Positions 11,930 through 23,586 of a stretch of 64,000 bases of DNA are shown piece by piece. The position numbers and the translations under genes are program-made. The notes below the pieces were generated by a model. That model was given only the letters and a program-made list of their open reading frames with translations, ran no database searches and was not told the DNA's origin. Position 1 is the stretch's first letter, and the number at the start of each line of letters is the position of its first letter. Source of the stretch: Ricordea florida (lineage: Eukaryota > Cnidaria > Anthozoa > Corallimorpharia > Ricordeidae). The stretch is taken from contig OX453275.1 in NCBI GenBank assembly GCA_949710005.1, forward strand, positions 25,830,718-25,894,717. Direction: 5' to 3'.

Positions 11930-12400
11930 TGCAGGGTGGATAGGGTGAGCGGTGGTTAAGACGAGGGAATGCATAAGTTAGAGAGGGAGAGGTTGAATAA
12001 TGTGAGTAGTAGATAGGGCAAGAGGGTGGGTAAGACTTGGGGTAAAGAATGGGGACATGCACGAGTAGTGTAGTACCCTGTAGATGGTTTGGATGAGGGG
12101 AGAGATAAGATGGGGTTGGGTAGGGTGAAGGTGGCAACGATAAATAAGGTGTGGGATGGGTAGGTTGGGGGTGGATAAGACAGGGAATAGAGAGGGCGAG
12201 GAGATGAATAGGTTGGGTACGGGGATGAAGAGGGTTGGGGTGTGGATAAGATGGGGGATTGACAGAGTGAGGGATGGGTGGAGTAGAGAGTGGGGGATGA
12301 AAAAACTGTCGGAATAAATAGAGTTGGAGGTCCATGAGATTGGGGAATGGATATCGTGGAGGATGGATAGAGTGGGCTGGTTAGGATGAGGGGCTAGATA
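11930..12400. repeat. degenerate purine-rich (GGATAGGGTGA-like) minisatellite
   Basis: About 470 bases of G/A-rich strand built from drifting units such as GGGTGGATAAGA and GGATGGGTAGG. The Pro/His/Leu-rich ORF on the opposite strand (11886-12335) is a by-product of this composition. Confidence 0.75.
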
Positions 12401-12941
12401 GATTGGAATAAGCTTGTTGCTTTATTCTCGGCAAAATGTTTTGCTCCAAGCGTTCAAGTTAACCTTCTCAAAATTTAACCCTTTCGCCCGTCTCATTTAC
12501 TCATCATGAAATCTCGCAATTTACTGACAGCTTATAACATCACGGCTCAAACAACCAGACGCCACTTTGGACAGGGCATAAATACCACCACCTGTCTACG
12601 CGTACCTTACTTGTCTCTGATGTTTACTTCCGCTCAGGTTGTCGAAATGTCAATCATTAGGTGCAGTTGCACTAGACCTCTTGCCCATGGTGCATGGGGA
12701 ACCGTGGGGTTACGGCTTGGGTTGGCTTTACCCTGGGTTATGATCCACTCCCCGTTTGTGGTTATACGCTTGTAAATTACCCAAGGAGAAGGTAAGCGTT
12801 AACCTGTTTTGGTGGGAAACGTGCCTGTAAACATGGAAGATCTGAACTTTTCTTTGGCTTAATTTCGGTCATGTTTGTCACAGCGCTTCTCTTAAATCGT
12901 CCACGTCAATTGAGTTTAGCGATTCAGCGCTTTCTTTTCAG

Positions 12942-13009
12942 AGGGCAACGAAGATGTCGACCTCAGTGACGCTTTCTCCAGTCCTTGCAACTACTCATTA
13001 ATATTTTAG
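12942..13009 (+). CDS. possible terminal coding exon, unidentified
   Basis: A pyrimidine-rich acceptor (GCGCTTTCTTTTCAG) is followed by an open frame of 22 codons reading EGNEDVDLSDAFSSPC and ending in TAG. The composition looks coding, but I could not find a phase-compatible upstream exon: a donor AAG|GTAAGC near 12790 has the wrong phase. Low confidence. Confidence 0.25.
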
Positions 13010-13431
13010 ACGCCGACTTGCCGCTCGCCAGCAAAGGGGTGCTTGGGTTTTATAACGTCCGCATAACGTAAAATATACTCACATCATTGCGCGAAAGCTA
13101 GCCGTGTTGTTTACACAGTTCATCACAGCACGTGGTTTCCTTCCCCTCGGAAATCTTGTGATTGGTTGAGCCGCTTTGGTGTCTCGTTAATCATAAGAGT
13201 TACATCTGGAACTGTCATGGGCAATTCGTTTGTTCTTTTTGACGTATCCATGGAAATTTTCCGGAGGCAGTTTCACTTAGGGCAGATCGGTTACACACAA
13301 AAAATTGCTTCCCCGCGGGAAAAAGCCACTTACAAGGGCAACATGGCTAGTGTAACCGCAGCTTATGTCACCAAAAATTCTTCTCAGAACGTCCTACACA
13401 CGGACGACCTTTAGTTTGTACGTGTAACCTT

Positions 13432-13620
13432 AATGGTGTCAAGTGAAATTAGGAAATAATTTCACGTGCGTTTTGTCCAAATTTTAATAATAATCCGAAC
13501 TTTTAGGCAAGGGAAGTTATTAGATTTTGGACAAAACGCGCCTGTTATAATTTCACATGTGAAATTATAAATTAACGCTGAAATTTCGCCCCAAAATTAA
13601 GGAGTAATTCATGTCACCCA
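13432..13620 (+). mobile_element. foldback MITE, TTTTGTCCAAATT arms, copy A
   Basis: Inverted arms AAATTAGGAAATAATTTCAC / GATTTTGGACAAAACGCGC surround a short centre; downstream is TAATTTCACATGTGAAATTA and CAAAATTAAGGAGTAATTC. The same modules in the same order occur at 44.8-45.1 kb. No coding capacity. Confidence 0.7.
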
Positions 13621-13633
13621 TTATATCATATTA

Positions 13634-14061
13634 CAGGGTTCGCACAGTCTTGAAAAGTCCTTGAATTTTAGGGGGAGTCCTTGAAAAGTCCTTTAACCCA
13701 ATTTATCCTTGAAAAGTCCTTGAATTTCTTTACAAGTCCTTGAAAAGTCCTTGAATTTTCTCAACCTTCGAACGCGGTGGAGTCGAAAGCAAAGTTGTTT
13801 TGCATTATTATTCTTTTTCTGATGTCAAGGAACTTGCAACACGGCAAAATAAGCTAACTAAGGAAAACAGCAAATCAGAAGGAGGTGGAGCAAAAACTTG
13901 TGACCTTGAAAACCTGTTAGTTTGGAATATGCGTATGTCTATTTCTGTTTGCCATCCCTGAAATTACATTCCTGTTTGGGTTCCTTGAAAATCACATTTG
14001 ATCCTTGAAAAGTCCTTGAAAAGTCCTTGAAAAATGGTTGCAATTTTTTGTATGAACCCTG
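13634..14061 (+). mobile_element. CAGGGTTC-ended DNA element with TATTA duplication
   Basis: Inverted ends CAGGGTTCGCAC and GTATGAACCCTG are flanked by perfect TATTA direct repeats (13629-13633, 14062-14066). The interior is built of repeated CCTTGAAAAGTCCTTGAA words near both ends. No transposase; a non-autonomous element. Ends in CAGGG recall hAT-type elements, but the 5-bp duplication does not fit the usual 8 bp. Confidence 0.8.
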
Positions 14062-14489
14062 TATTAGTAATGGTAATCATACGGTTTCGAGTTCAATTTG
14101 GAATTGATTTGCGCTAGTGAGTTTTTCAAAAAGCTGAAATTGCACGAGCAATAATAATTTAAACATGAAACAAGTATTGTCCAGAGCAAACCTTTCTTGA
14201 TTTAATGGAGCCGTTTTTTCTCACTCGAGAAAACTTTTCACTCAAAGTTTTCCCAGAAAATTTTCCTTATCATTTTACGAGATAACATTGGCTTAGAAAA
14301 TTGCCTATTGTCTTTCAGCCAATCATGTCAGAATTTCGATGTGTAATTTGCACTGGTGTTACACTTTTTGCACTGATGTTACACTTGAACTGCACTGCTC
14401 TCATCCAATCAGAAGCGAGTAATTTTTCCATGTATATTATTACAAAAGTAACAAAATTAACCAACGGATTGATTTCTTTCAATAAATAG

Positions 14490-14553
14490 AGAAGACCAGA
14501 GAAGGGTCATTGTTGCAGCCGGAGTTCCCAGAGCAGCTGAGCTTTCTATACAG
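14490..14553 (+). CDS. internal exon of an unidentified gene (exon 1 of 3 seen)
   Basis: Acceptor TTTCTTTCAATAAATAG and donor ATACAG|GTAGG bound an open frame that reads EDQRRVIVAAGVPRAAELSI. One base at the start belongs to a codon begun in an upstream exon that I could not find; upstream DNA is mostly mobile elements. The exon ends in phase 0 and joins cleanly to 15336-15404. I do not recognise the family. Confidence 0.5.
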
Positions 14554-15335
14554 GTAGGCAACTTAATTTTTTCAATGCTTTTCTTTAGTAGCCGCTAACG
14601 AAGAACGCTTCATTTTCTTATCATTTTCAACTTAATTTTTCTTCCCCTTACCCCTTCCCCCACAAAGCCAGTTCCGCGTCTTCTCTACCTCACCCTCCCC
14701 TCCCTATGAAGGAGTTATTTCTTTGATTTAGTCTCATCCCTTTGGGGAAAGAAAGCCAATCAGAATGCATCTTCTGTTTGGCGGCAGATTTGTAATGCAA
14801 ATGTTAATTATTCATTCTGGTTTTTACTATCACCGCCATCTGCCGAAGCACGAGGTCGACGAGAGAAAACGGATTCTCCATCTTCAATTTTTCATTCTCA
14901 AGTCTGTAAATTGGCTGTGCTTTGAAAGAAAACTTTCAAGACCACAACACGTTGCCCATAACATCTGCTCAGTTTTGTTGTTGACACGCGAAAACGTCTC
15001 GCGGTGGCGGCGAGCGAAGAAAGCACATAGCAGAATACTCTTCTTGGTTTCTTCCCAAGGTAAGCAGAAATTTAGTAATAATCATTCTTTCTTTAGATTA
15101 ATGCCTTGCGTTTAAGCCTAAAACAGTTTTCAAAGCCGGCATTGTACAGTATTTAAAACAAACGAAAACAACGTGGAACTAGTCTTCGAAAGCTTTCTAG
15201 CGGGAGAGCGATTACCAAATACCCGACCGCTTCATTTACATGTGTCGGAGGCTATTGAAGAACGAGGCATATTACAATGGACTCTATTTATCATCCATAC
15301 CTGTCTAAGTTGCCATGTTTCTTTAATATCACCAG

Positions 15336-15404
15336 GTAAATGATGAGTGGATACGCTATAAAGTCAAACATCCAGCAATGGAGGCGTTGGAGCTCACTCA
15401 AATG
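15336..15404 (+). CDS. internal exon of the same unidentified gene (exon 2 of 3)
   Basis: Acceptor TTCTTTAATATCACCAG and donor AAATG|GTAAGA bound exactly 23 codons, phase 0 at both ends, reading VNDEWIRYKVKHPAMEALEL. Size, phase and borders all fit a short internal exon. The intron before it (14554-15335) has a CpG-richer patch with a strong donor CCCAAG|GTAAGC at 15060, which could be an alternative first exon. Confidence 0.55.
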
Positions 15405-16332
15405 GTAAGACGGAAATAATATTTTTTCTTCAATTATATAGCTTTATTTTCCGCACCTAGATGCACCTGCCAAAAGCCCTGGCGACGTAAAAAGACGTAA
15501 TAAGAAAAAAATATTTTTTTTTGTAGTCCTAAGTTTTTGTTGGAGCTGCACAAAAATAGTGAGACCCTTTGATATGTAACGTTCAACAATTTCAAGACAC
15601 GACCCACAGGCGGAAGCACCTAGATGGGAACGATATCATTAAATCTAGTGAAAAAATTGGAATGATTTCCGCACAGGTCCCTACTCATTATGCATGCTGA
15701 AGCTGTCTTGTTTGGTGTAATGCACGTGCAAATATTTCTTGTGTTCGAAGAACGAAATAATATAGTTACAGAATGCATAATGAAGAAGGGACCTGTACGG
15801 AAATCTTACCGAAAAATTATCTTACCAGAAGCCCATCGTGATGGTTCCTGAAATTACTTCGCATACGCAATTTTGGCTTTAGCTAATAAAGCACGCGCCC
15901 TTCTCTGGTTCATCAAAGTACGTTGCTGTAAGGGTCAAATAATTTAAATGGGTGAGGATTTCAATTGCTGAAAATGGCTGGTGTTAGGAATTTTTTTTTG
16001 AGAAAAAAAAGCATCACTCGAAAGCTTTATAAAAATTTGTCGGAACTTATATCGAGCCGCTAAGCCCTATTTTCTGTGATACCCTCAATTCAAACCTACA
16101 CTCCTAAAAAATTTGGAGCACGAAAAATCCGTGTGTGAAACTCTACCCGAAAAAATTAATTCCCAAGGGAACCTGTCTCTCTTTGTTAAACTCTGTTAAG
16201 TATGCTAATTAGTTACATCACCATAAACAATGGAGGCACTTGTTTGTTACTGACAAATGAAACAATAAGAGATATTAGCAAACGTGAGACAAAATATTGT
16301 TGACTTAATTTGTTTTATCATCTTTATTTCAG

Positions 16333-16422
16333 ATTCCAAGTGAAAATCCCTCACAAGATAGTGCGTCCTTTGCAAAAGACAGGAGTCATGGCGTTCCCCT
16401 CTGGTCACAGAGAAGAATGTAG
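16333..16422 (+). CDS. terminal coding exon of the same unidentified gene (exon 3 of 3)
   Basis: Acceptor TCATCTTTATTTCAG opens 29 codons in the continuing phase (IPSENPSQDSASFAK ... PLWSQRRM) ending in TAG. A further donor-like CAAAG|GTAGAA at 16437 suggests the 3' UTR may be spliced. Together the three exons give a C-terminus of about 73 residues, hydrophilic, with no motif I can name. Confidence 0.5.
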   Translation: MPSENPSQDSASFAKDRSHGVPLWSQRRM

Positions 16423-16437
16423 TTAGTGGATTCAAAG

Positions 16438-17985
16438 GTAGAAATCTTAATTGAATTTTTTATGTAATATTGGAAGAGGAACTTAAGCAAACATGACGCG
16501 AGTCAAGTCTGGTATTACCTAAGGCGCGATCAATACGTAATGTACAGCGCCTGTGAAACTGCATAATTTCATACGCACGAGGCAAAGAAACCCGCCAGGG
16601 TCGCGGAGGCAAAAAGCTTTTGTTTAGATTGGGCGCAAGCTTTCCTTGAATCGCGACAATAAGTCATACGGACCATTTACAATATCTACCTCATTTTCAA
16701 GATCGTCGTATGTATCAGCTTATACAAGTGGTCACCACACAGCTTCAACACAAATTGTAATGTCTAAATTAAACCTACGACATCTTCACGCGGGTATCTT
16801 AAGCTCAAAAAGGTCTTATGCCATTTTAAAACTGATATTGTTGTCAAAGCTCTGCAAAATATCATACATACTCCGAGAACAGTGACCAATTTTTAGAAAA
16901 ATCAAAGATCAGATGACGTAAAAGAATTTTCTTCAATCATTGCTTTTCATCGCAGAGTAAAAGGAAGAAAAGAAGCCGAAGATGTTAAATTTCATGGTTA
17001 CTGTACACGCATAAGATTTTGCATATGAATTCAATTGTAACGTATAAAGCACTGATTATGATAATTATATAATATTCTGTTAAAACCTGATAATTGTCAC
17101 CGAAATTGACCAAAAAAGACCAATTCAATTATAACGTAGAACGTACTGTTTATGATATGTTATCTATTAAAAAGACGAATTTGAAGCTAGATCAAAGAAT
17201 GATTACAAGAGTTACAAATTTACAACCTGCAACACTCATATTTACGTTAATTCGATTATTTTCTTGCGTGAAAAATGGCTGTCCCTGATTGACTTTTGCT
17301 TTACACGTGCTTTCACCGATCACGTGACTTAGAACATGATTTAATGAAATATGAAACTTTGACAAAAGTGACTTGGAGCGCGACCAACGCAAAGCCCTTG
17401 GCAATGCATAAAACAGAGTAATTTCGCCTGGCTCCGTCGTGTTTGCTTAAAGCTTCTTCGCTAAAGAGCCTTGTAAAAACTAGTATATTATATATTTTGA
17501 TTCTCAAAGCCTCAAGGGAGAAAACTGAATTTCCGGAATAGTTTAAGCGCAGCGAAATCTAGCGAAGCCATCATTTATGAACCAAAAAGACCAGAAGCTA
17601 TTTAGACAAGATATATTTTTGCGGCCTAAAATGCTTACGCTTAGCGATATGCGCTAATATAGCCTGGTATTGGATGCAAAAGTAAGCCTTTAACAAGACG
17701 ATTCTTGCTTTTAATGTTCTCGTTAGTGCGCCCAAATAATTGCTTAAGGATACGCAAGAAATAGCATCTGTTGGGATAATTCAGATAAAACTCTTGGGGC
17801 TTGCGTTACTTTAAGGTGTGCCACGTGAGTGTTAAAGTGCGTCATGCGAAGAACACTGAAGACGCGCGAAAAATTTGAGTTGCTCAATGTTGCTATCATT
17901 CTTCGGTCTTTGGGTAATAGCGCAGTACGTATACTGCACGCACATTATATTATTATTATGTTAAGTAGCTTACCCAAAAAATAAT
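16438..17985. other. no gene seen
   Basis: Short ORFs only on both strands, without splice support. No repeat recognised. Confidence 0.35.
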
Positions 17986-18795
17986 TACACTGCATAGTTT
18001 AATCCACATTGTATAGCAAAACAAACAGTATCACAGTACAGTACTATTCACTTGCTTTACAAAGAATGGTTACACTGCATGGTTTGATACACAGATGAAA
18101 AAGTTAGAACCACACTGTATAGAAAAAGAACTCCAGTACCACAGTACAGTTCTGTTCAATAGCTTTACAAAGAATAGTCACACTGCATGGTTTGATCCAC
18201 AGATGAAAAAGTTAGAACAGCACTGTATAGTAAAACAAAGAGTACCACAGTACAGTACTGTTCAGTAGCTTTACAAAGAATAGTTACACTGCTCAGTTTG
18301 ATCCACAAATGAAAAAGTTAAAAACCACCCTGTATAGTCAAACTAACAGTACCACAGTACAGTAGCTTTACGAAGAATAGTTAGACTGCTTAGTTTGATA
18401 CACAGATAAAAAGCCAGAACCACACTGTATAGTAAAGCAAACAGCACCACAGTACAGTACTGTTGAGTAGCTTTTCAACCACAAGTTGCACTGCATGGTT
18501 TGATCCACAGGTAAAAAGTTAGAACCACACTGTATAGTAAAGCAAACAGTACCACAGTACAGTACTGTTCAGTAGCTTTTCAAGCAAAAGTTGCACTGCA
18601 TGGTTTGATCCACAGGTAAAAAGTTAGAACAGCACTGTATAGTAAAACAAACAGTGCCCCCTTACGGTACTGTTTAGTAGCTTTTCAAGCACAAGTTGCA
18701 CTGCATGGTTTGATCCACAGAAGAAAATGCTAGAATCACACTGTATAGTTCAATGGGCAGTATCACAGTACAGTGCTGTTAAGTAGCTTTCCAAT
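17986..18795 (+). repeat. ~105-bp minisatellite, about eight units
   Basis: Units contain CACTGCATGGTTTGATCCAC, AAAAAGTTAGAACCACACTG, ACAGTACCACAGTACAGTAC and AGTAGCTTTACAAAGAATAG. Successive starts lie about 83-108 bases apart. Related units recur at 49.1-49.5 kb (plus) and in fragments at 51.9-52.1 kb (minus), both upstream of GPCR genes. Confidence 0.9.
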
Positions 18796-19509
18796 AATCG
18801 GTGACAACGCCTTTTAGCAATCTTGCACTTTCTTCACTATAGCCTTAAACACAGTCTCTTAAGGCTGACACCTTCAATGTGGAACTCAATAAGTGAATGG
18901 TTTGTATGGTTGATTTCTGCTAGAAAGCCGAATAATGTAAACAGCGATTTTTACGTGGCGCACCTTTACACTGTAGCTTTCACTTCTTGTACAGAGCTTC
19001 AAAGAAATCACGACGGAAACCTCACACTATTTCGCCTAAAGATTTTTTCACTTTTTTAGCTGAATTGGTAGACTTGTGAATCTTCATACCAAAATGATCT
19101 GAAAACGTTTCTCGCTGACAAACCCAAGACATTAAAATGTACACATATAGCTTAGTTTTAGCTGCCTTTCTAATTCCAACTGATGAGGTTACCGCTTGTG
19201 ACTTGTTGAACTCCGATATTTATTTGCGACATCCAGCGGATCTTTTCACGGTTTCAGCAGCACTTCCTCTAAAGGTACAGCTTCACAATTCACGCTAAAA
19301 TTGCTAAAAACTACTTTTAGGGATTGAGTCTTTTATTTTGAAAACACTGTCGCCTTGTATAGTGTGCAATGCTCTAGTTTGATGGCGTTCCATTTAGTAG
19401 AATTGGCAATTTTTATCTTACAACATTCAATGTCGCAGCTAAAAACTCGCGCAGCGTGGAAGAATCCCACGGATTCGTAGTCTTAGAAAGTAACGTAATG
19501 AAAATGAAA
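18796..19509. other. no gene seen
   Basis: No supported exon. Several short ORFs, none with recognisable content. Confidence 0.3.
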
Positions 19510-19948
19510 GCTGAACTTTGCTTACGAGCCAAGTCAAACCTCAATTTATGCCGGAGTGTTTTCGAAAACATATTTCAAAGCTCAAAAACAAAATACAGAG
19601 TTGAAACTCCGGTGTAAATTGAGAATTTACTTGGCAAGGAGACGAAGTCAGGCTTCTCACGGCGTAGAATTGTGAGTTGCAAGCTTCACTTTGCAAACCA
19701 AGTTAAACCTCAGTTTCTGTCGGAGTACTTGAAGTCAAAAATATTCCGATGTAAATTAAGAATTTATCTTGGCGGCCAGACGAAGTGGAGCTTGTAATCG
19801 CATTGTAGAGTTAGAAATGTAAAGTACAAGCTTGCTTTGTTTGCGAGTCAAGTCAAACCTTTATTCATGCTGGAGTTTTGGCGGCAACAAAAACTCTGGA
19901 CAGCGTGAATTGAGGATTTCACGTGGCTTGCAGACAAAGCAACGCTTG
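19510..19948. ncRNA. tandem array of three long imperfect hairpins
   Basis: Three consecutive units (19510-19653, 19680-19794, 19827-19948) each fold into a stem of about 45 paired positions closed by a 15-45-base loop. The 5' arms share CCAAGTCAAACCTCA-like and TGCCGGAGT-like words and each unit has its own compensating 3' arm. In unit 3, for example, CTTGCTTTGTTTGCGAG pairs with CTGCAGACAAAGCAACG-like sequence. Tandem repeated hairpins could be hairpin-RNA or microRNA-like precursors, or remnants of a foldback element. No small-RNA evidence is available, so the RNA call is an inference. Confidence 0.4.
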
Positions 19949-20099
19949 TCACTATTCAGGAACTTCATAATAATTAGCATAACACAAGTCATGTAAAGCA
20001 GATGATTTATTATGTAACGCAGATCAACCTTGTAAGCAATACTTGAGATGGCAATAAAGAAATGAAAGAAAATGAGTTGTATTATAATGAATATGACGT

Positions 20100-20290
20100 T
20101 CATATATTTTTTAAAAAAAAACGGCGCATGCGTATCTGGCACGCCGTATTTTTCCTAAGTCTTTTGGCGGGAAAATTGCCAACATTTGAACAGGGGTCAC
20201 TCTAGAGAATTAAAAAAAAATGGCGCATGCGTATTTAGCGCCCTGGTATTTTTTATAAGTCTTTTGGCGGGAAAATTTAGCCAATTTGAA
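20100..20290 (+). repeat. ~100-bp direct repeat, two units
   Basis: Two units each with AAAAAA(C/T)GGCGCATGCGTAT, then AAGTCTTTTGGCGGGAAAAT and a GCCAA(C/T)TTGAA word. They differ by scattered substitutions. Confidence 0.8.
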
Positions 20291-20475
20291 TAGGGAACTG
20301 ACGGAAAAGACCATTATGCAAATAGAGTGCAAATATTAAACCAGTGCATGCTTGAATATTCGCGCATGTGTACAAAGGCAAAACAGAGACTTAGTATTTT
20401 TTCGAGCAAAATTTTTCGCGCATGCGCGGTGACCCAAAATAGACATTCTTTGAGGAAAAGTTCTTGCGCATGCGT
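20120..20475. promoter_or_regulatory. cluster of GCGCATGCG palindromes (NRF-1-like sites)
   Basis: Five matches or near matches to the palindrome GCGCATGCGC lie within about 350 bases (near 20123, 20221, 20363, 20418 and 20463). In animals this palindrome is the NRF-1 consensus, typically in CpG promoters. The first two are inside the direct repeat. Whether a promoter is here is unknown; the nearest exon candidate (20814-20934) is on the minus strand and would place the cluster downstream. Confidence 0.45.
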
Positions 20476-20813
20476 ACTAAGGTAAATTCGAGACTTTTTC
20501 TTGATTTGCCTTTCTCACCTAAAATGCAGCGCTAACGCACTGGTTTAACGTTTACAAACTCTGTTCTGGTTCAACAATCTTTATTTGCTTCAACAGTGTA
20601 CAGTGTACAGTCAGATTAGGTTTTTCTGTTTGTCTTGTGTTTCTTGCTTTGATATCTGAAAATACAAACAAACAAACAGCAGTTAAACACTTACTGTTAT
20701 TGATAGTATTTATAGAAGGCCTTTAGCAAGCAGCAAAGTTGACAGTTGAGTTCTCTAAAGAATTTTTAGATGATTTCATGTGCGCAAGCTATTACTCGTA
20801 GATAAAATCGTAC

Positions 20814-20934
20814 CTGTAATAACATCTGAATCACGCAACTTCAATTCTTTGCAATCTAAGCTTGAAGGCAGCTGAAACGTTTTCAGAGAAATTATCTGTG
20901 TCAACTTTTTCAAAGCAGAGCGGTTTTCAACTGA
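20814..20934 (-). CDS. possible internal exon, unidentified
   Basis: On the minus strand an acceptor TTTGGTTTTGCGACAG and donor TTACAG|GTACGA bound an open frame of 40 codons plus one base (SVENRSALKKLTQIIS ... KELKLRDSDVIT). It begins in phase 0, which is compatible with the candidate exon ending at 23354. No family recognised. Confidence 0.35.
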
Positions 20935-21590
20935 CTGTCGCAAAACCAAAGCCAAATTCAAAGCAATTACTCTGGCCGATCACTACGCAGTTTATCTTGT
21001 GAACTAATCAGAGTGTCGCCATCCCGAAGCGCGGGAAAGTGCGGGAAAGTGCATGCAAGCTTATCACCATTGGTCATAGTTTTTCTTCTGATGTATAAAT
21101 TAACGCGCAATTTTTTAGCCAATAAATCACCTATCGTGGCAAGGACAAGGACAAGGACAAGGACAAAATTATATGCGACAGTCAATTGAACACCACTTAA
21201 GAACTATTACGATTGCATAATGGAAATTTAAACAAAATATACAACCACAAAATATACAACCACAAAAATGGGCTTCAAGAAGACAGCACACTTCGACGTG
21301 TCAATCAGCAATGTACTGTTTAGCCCAAACACCTTTCATGTTCCGTTTGTTATCTGAGAGTGACTCTCACACAATTTGGATGACTATTGAGCCTTTGCGG
21401 AATTTAGGCATTAATATGCAAACTGTGAATGATTGGTTTTTCGCTTGAGCCACCCTGCAAACTATGAAGTATCAATTCAAATGAAGTTGAAAATATGTCG
21501 CATGTCTTAGTATTTGTAATAAGAAATGATTAATTACATGAAATACTGTTTACGTTCCAAAACAGATTAACCCTATCAATTCCAAGATCT
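20935..21590. other. no gene seen; short (CAAGGA)n tract
   Basis: CAAGGA is repeated about four times at 21139-21163. Nothing else recognised. Confidence 0.4.
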
Positions 21591-22245
21591 CAGTGATGAT
21601 CAATTCCAAGATCTCAGTGATGATCAATTCCAAGATCTCAGTGATGATCAATTCCAAGATCTCAGTGATGATCAATTCTGATGATCAATTCCAAGATCTG
21701 ATGATCAATTCCAAGATCTGATGATCAATTCCAAGATCTGATGATCAATTCCAAGATCTGATGATCAATTCCAAGATCTGATGATCAATTCCAAGATCTG
21801 ATGATCAATTCCAAGATCTGATGATCAATTCCAAGATCTGATGATCAGTTCCAAGATCTGATGATCAGTTCCAAGATCTCATGATCAGTTCCAAGATCTC
21901 ATGATCAGTTCCAAGATCTCATGATCAGTTCCAAGATCTCATGATCAGTTCCAAGATCTGATGATCAGTTCCAAGATCTGATGATCAGTTCCAAGATCTG
22001 ATGATCAGTTCCAAGAACTGATGATCAGTTCCAAGATCTCAGTGATGATCAATTCTGATGATCAATTCTGATGATCAATTCTGATGATCAATTCTGATGA
22101 TCAATTCTGATGATCAATTCCAAGATCTGATGATCAATTCCAAGATCTGATGATCAATTCCAAGATCTGATGATCAATTCCAAGAACTGATGATCAATTC
22201 CTAGATCTGATGATCAATTCCTCGATCTGACGATCAATTCTCCTC
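21584..22245. repeat. GATGATCAATTCCAAGATCT minisatellite
   Basis: About 30 units. Most are 20 bp; the first are 24 bp (with CAGT added) and blocks at 21672-21690 and 22050-22110 use a 13-bp unit (GATGATCAATTCT). A T-to-C/G variant (GATCAGTTCC) forms an uninterrupted block in the middle, which shows local homogenisation. Confidence 0.95.
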
Positions 22246-22835
22246 AGTGAGTGAATTAAATTTTTGTGTTCTGGTTTGGAGAATCGAGTGCTTGATCGAT
22301 TCGAGAGAGAGAAAGAAAGTTGCAAATCCCAAAACAATGAGTTTGATAATGAATACTGTAATCTGTTTACAATGAATGAAAGTCAATCCAAGAACGTGAA
22401 GGCACAGGTTGGATGTTTTGACTATAACTATATTAAGCCTTGAATTTCCCTGTGCCTATAAGGCTGCCACAGAATTCAATGGCAGGAGGAACTTAGAATT
22501 TCACTAGAGAAAAAAAAATCAAAAAATCAAAAATTCGATCCTTAAGCCATTGATTTTACCCTGAACACTTCAGATTATTCACGTTTATTATATATTGTAT
22601 TAGTGGGGCTTAAAACGTCCAAACTGCTGGATTTAAAGAAAAAAAAACATTGAAGCACATTAGAACGCGAAACTGCTGTTTCAAGATAAAAATTTCTCTA
22701 GAATTAATCATGATGTTACAAGTGTAGCTTTGCTTTGGAATTTATGTTATAATATTTCAATTGAAGTGGATCAAAACATTGAGCAATCAGAACTGAAACT
22801 CTTTGCTTTCTTGAATTTAACTTTAATTCCTCCAG
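22246..22835. other. no gene seen
   Basis: AT-rich DNA with no supported exon; may be intron if the candidate exon at 22836 is real. Confidence 0.3.
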
Positions 22836-22918
22836 GCCCAGAGAAACACACACCAGCCAACACAAACGGACAATCTACAGTAAAAGTACTTGGAGTCAGA
22901 TCTTACCTTGGATCCTAG
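22836..22918 (+). CDS. possible terminal coding exon, unidentified
   Basis: A pyrimidine-rich acceptor (TTAATTCCTCCAG) is followed by 27 codons reading PEKHTPANTNGQSTVK ... RSYLGS and TAG. Coding-like but short, and no upstream exon was found. Confidence 0.3.
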
Positions 22919-23353
22919 ATCAGCATGTGAAGTTCGGTTGAGTAACAAAATTCCTTACTCCTAGAATATGATATAGATACTTATTAGAGATTAATCTCAT
23001 CCAGTGTAAAAATCACATCGTTGGAAAAAATTCTAGATTTGAGCTGAGCATTACATAACATTAATTGGCCATACAAGATTAATTGTGAAGATGTTTGATC
23101 AGTTGGAGATGCTTGGTTTAAATGAAATAATTAACAGTTCTCCACAAGGGATGATACTCATTGAACTGAATAAAATTTCACTGTCTGGGATATCTTCCAA
23201 GTTAAGAGAGTTCTACTTTTGAAACACTGTACACATTGACATGGAAGAGAACTTGTATGGCAGCAAAGAATTTGGAATAACAAATATTTCTGTAAGAAAT
23301 ATACTTCAGTTGTACAACAACGAACACATAAATAATAAATGCAATGAAGTTAC
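22919..23353. other. no gene seen
   Basis: AT-rich DNA without supported features; may be intron of the minus-strand gene suggested by 23354-23586 and 20814-20934. Confidence 0.3.
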
Positions 23354-23586
23354 CTGTAAAGCAGTTACGATGGACTTGAATTCATCATAAGTTCCGCTCG
23401 CTTCAATGCGGCTTCAACGGTTACATGTTCACCACCTCCATCAAATGAAACGTCCTCCAATTCCAGGTTTCGCAAGAAACAAACTCCATGAAACGGTCTC
23501 CGCGCAACCTCCTTTAAAGCAGCGATTTTCACTCTAAAACGTTGCTTTATTTGACTGCTACAAATACGGTAAAAGCAGACATTCAT
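23354..23586 (-). CDS. possible exon(s) of an unidentified minus-strand gene
   Basis: The region ends at a strong donor, TTTACAG|GTAACT. Two readings compete. One is an ATG-initiated frame of 73 codons (23586-23365; ... GVCFLRNLELEDVSFDGG ...) that stops 11 bases before the donor. The other is a frame open for about 20 codons directly up to the donor (SRIEASGTYDEFKSIVTALQ), in the phase that the exon at 20814-20934 needs. The two frames overlap near the end, so a sequencing indel or alternative acceptor is possible. Confidence 0.3.

Noticed and set aside
11886..12335. 149-codon Pro/His-rich ORF on the minus strand
   Set aside because: It is the translation of a purine-rich low-complexity tract; no start context or splice sites.
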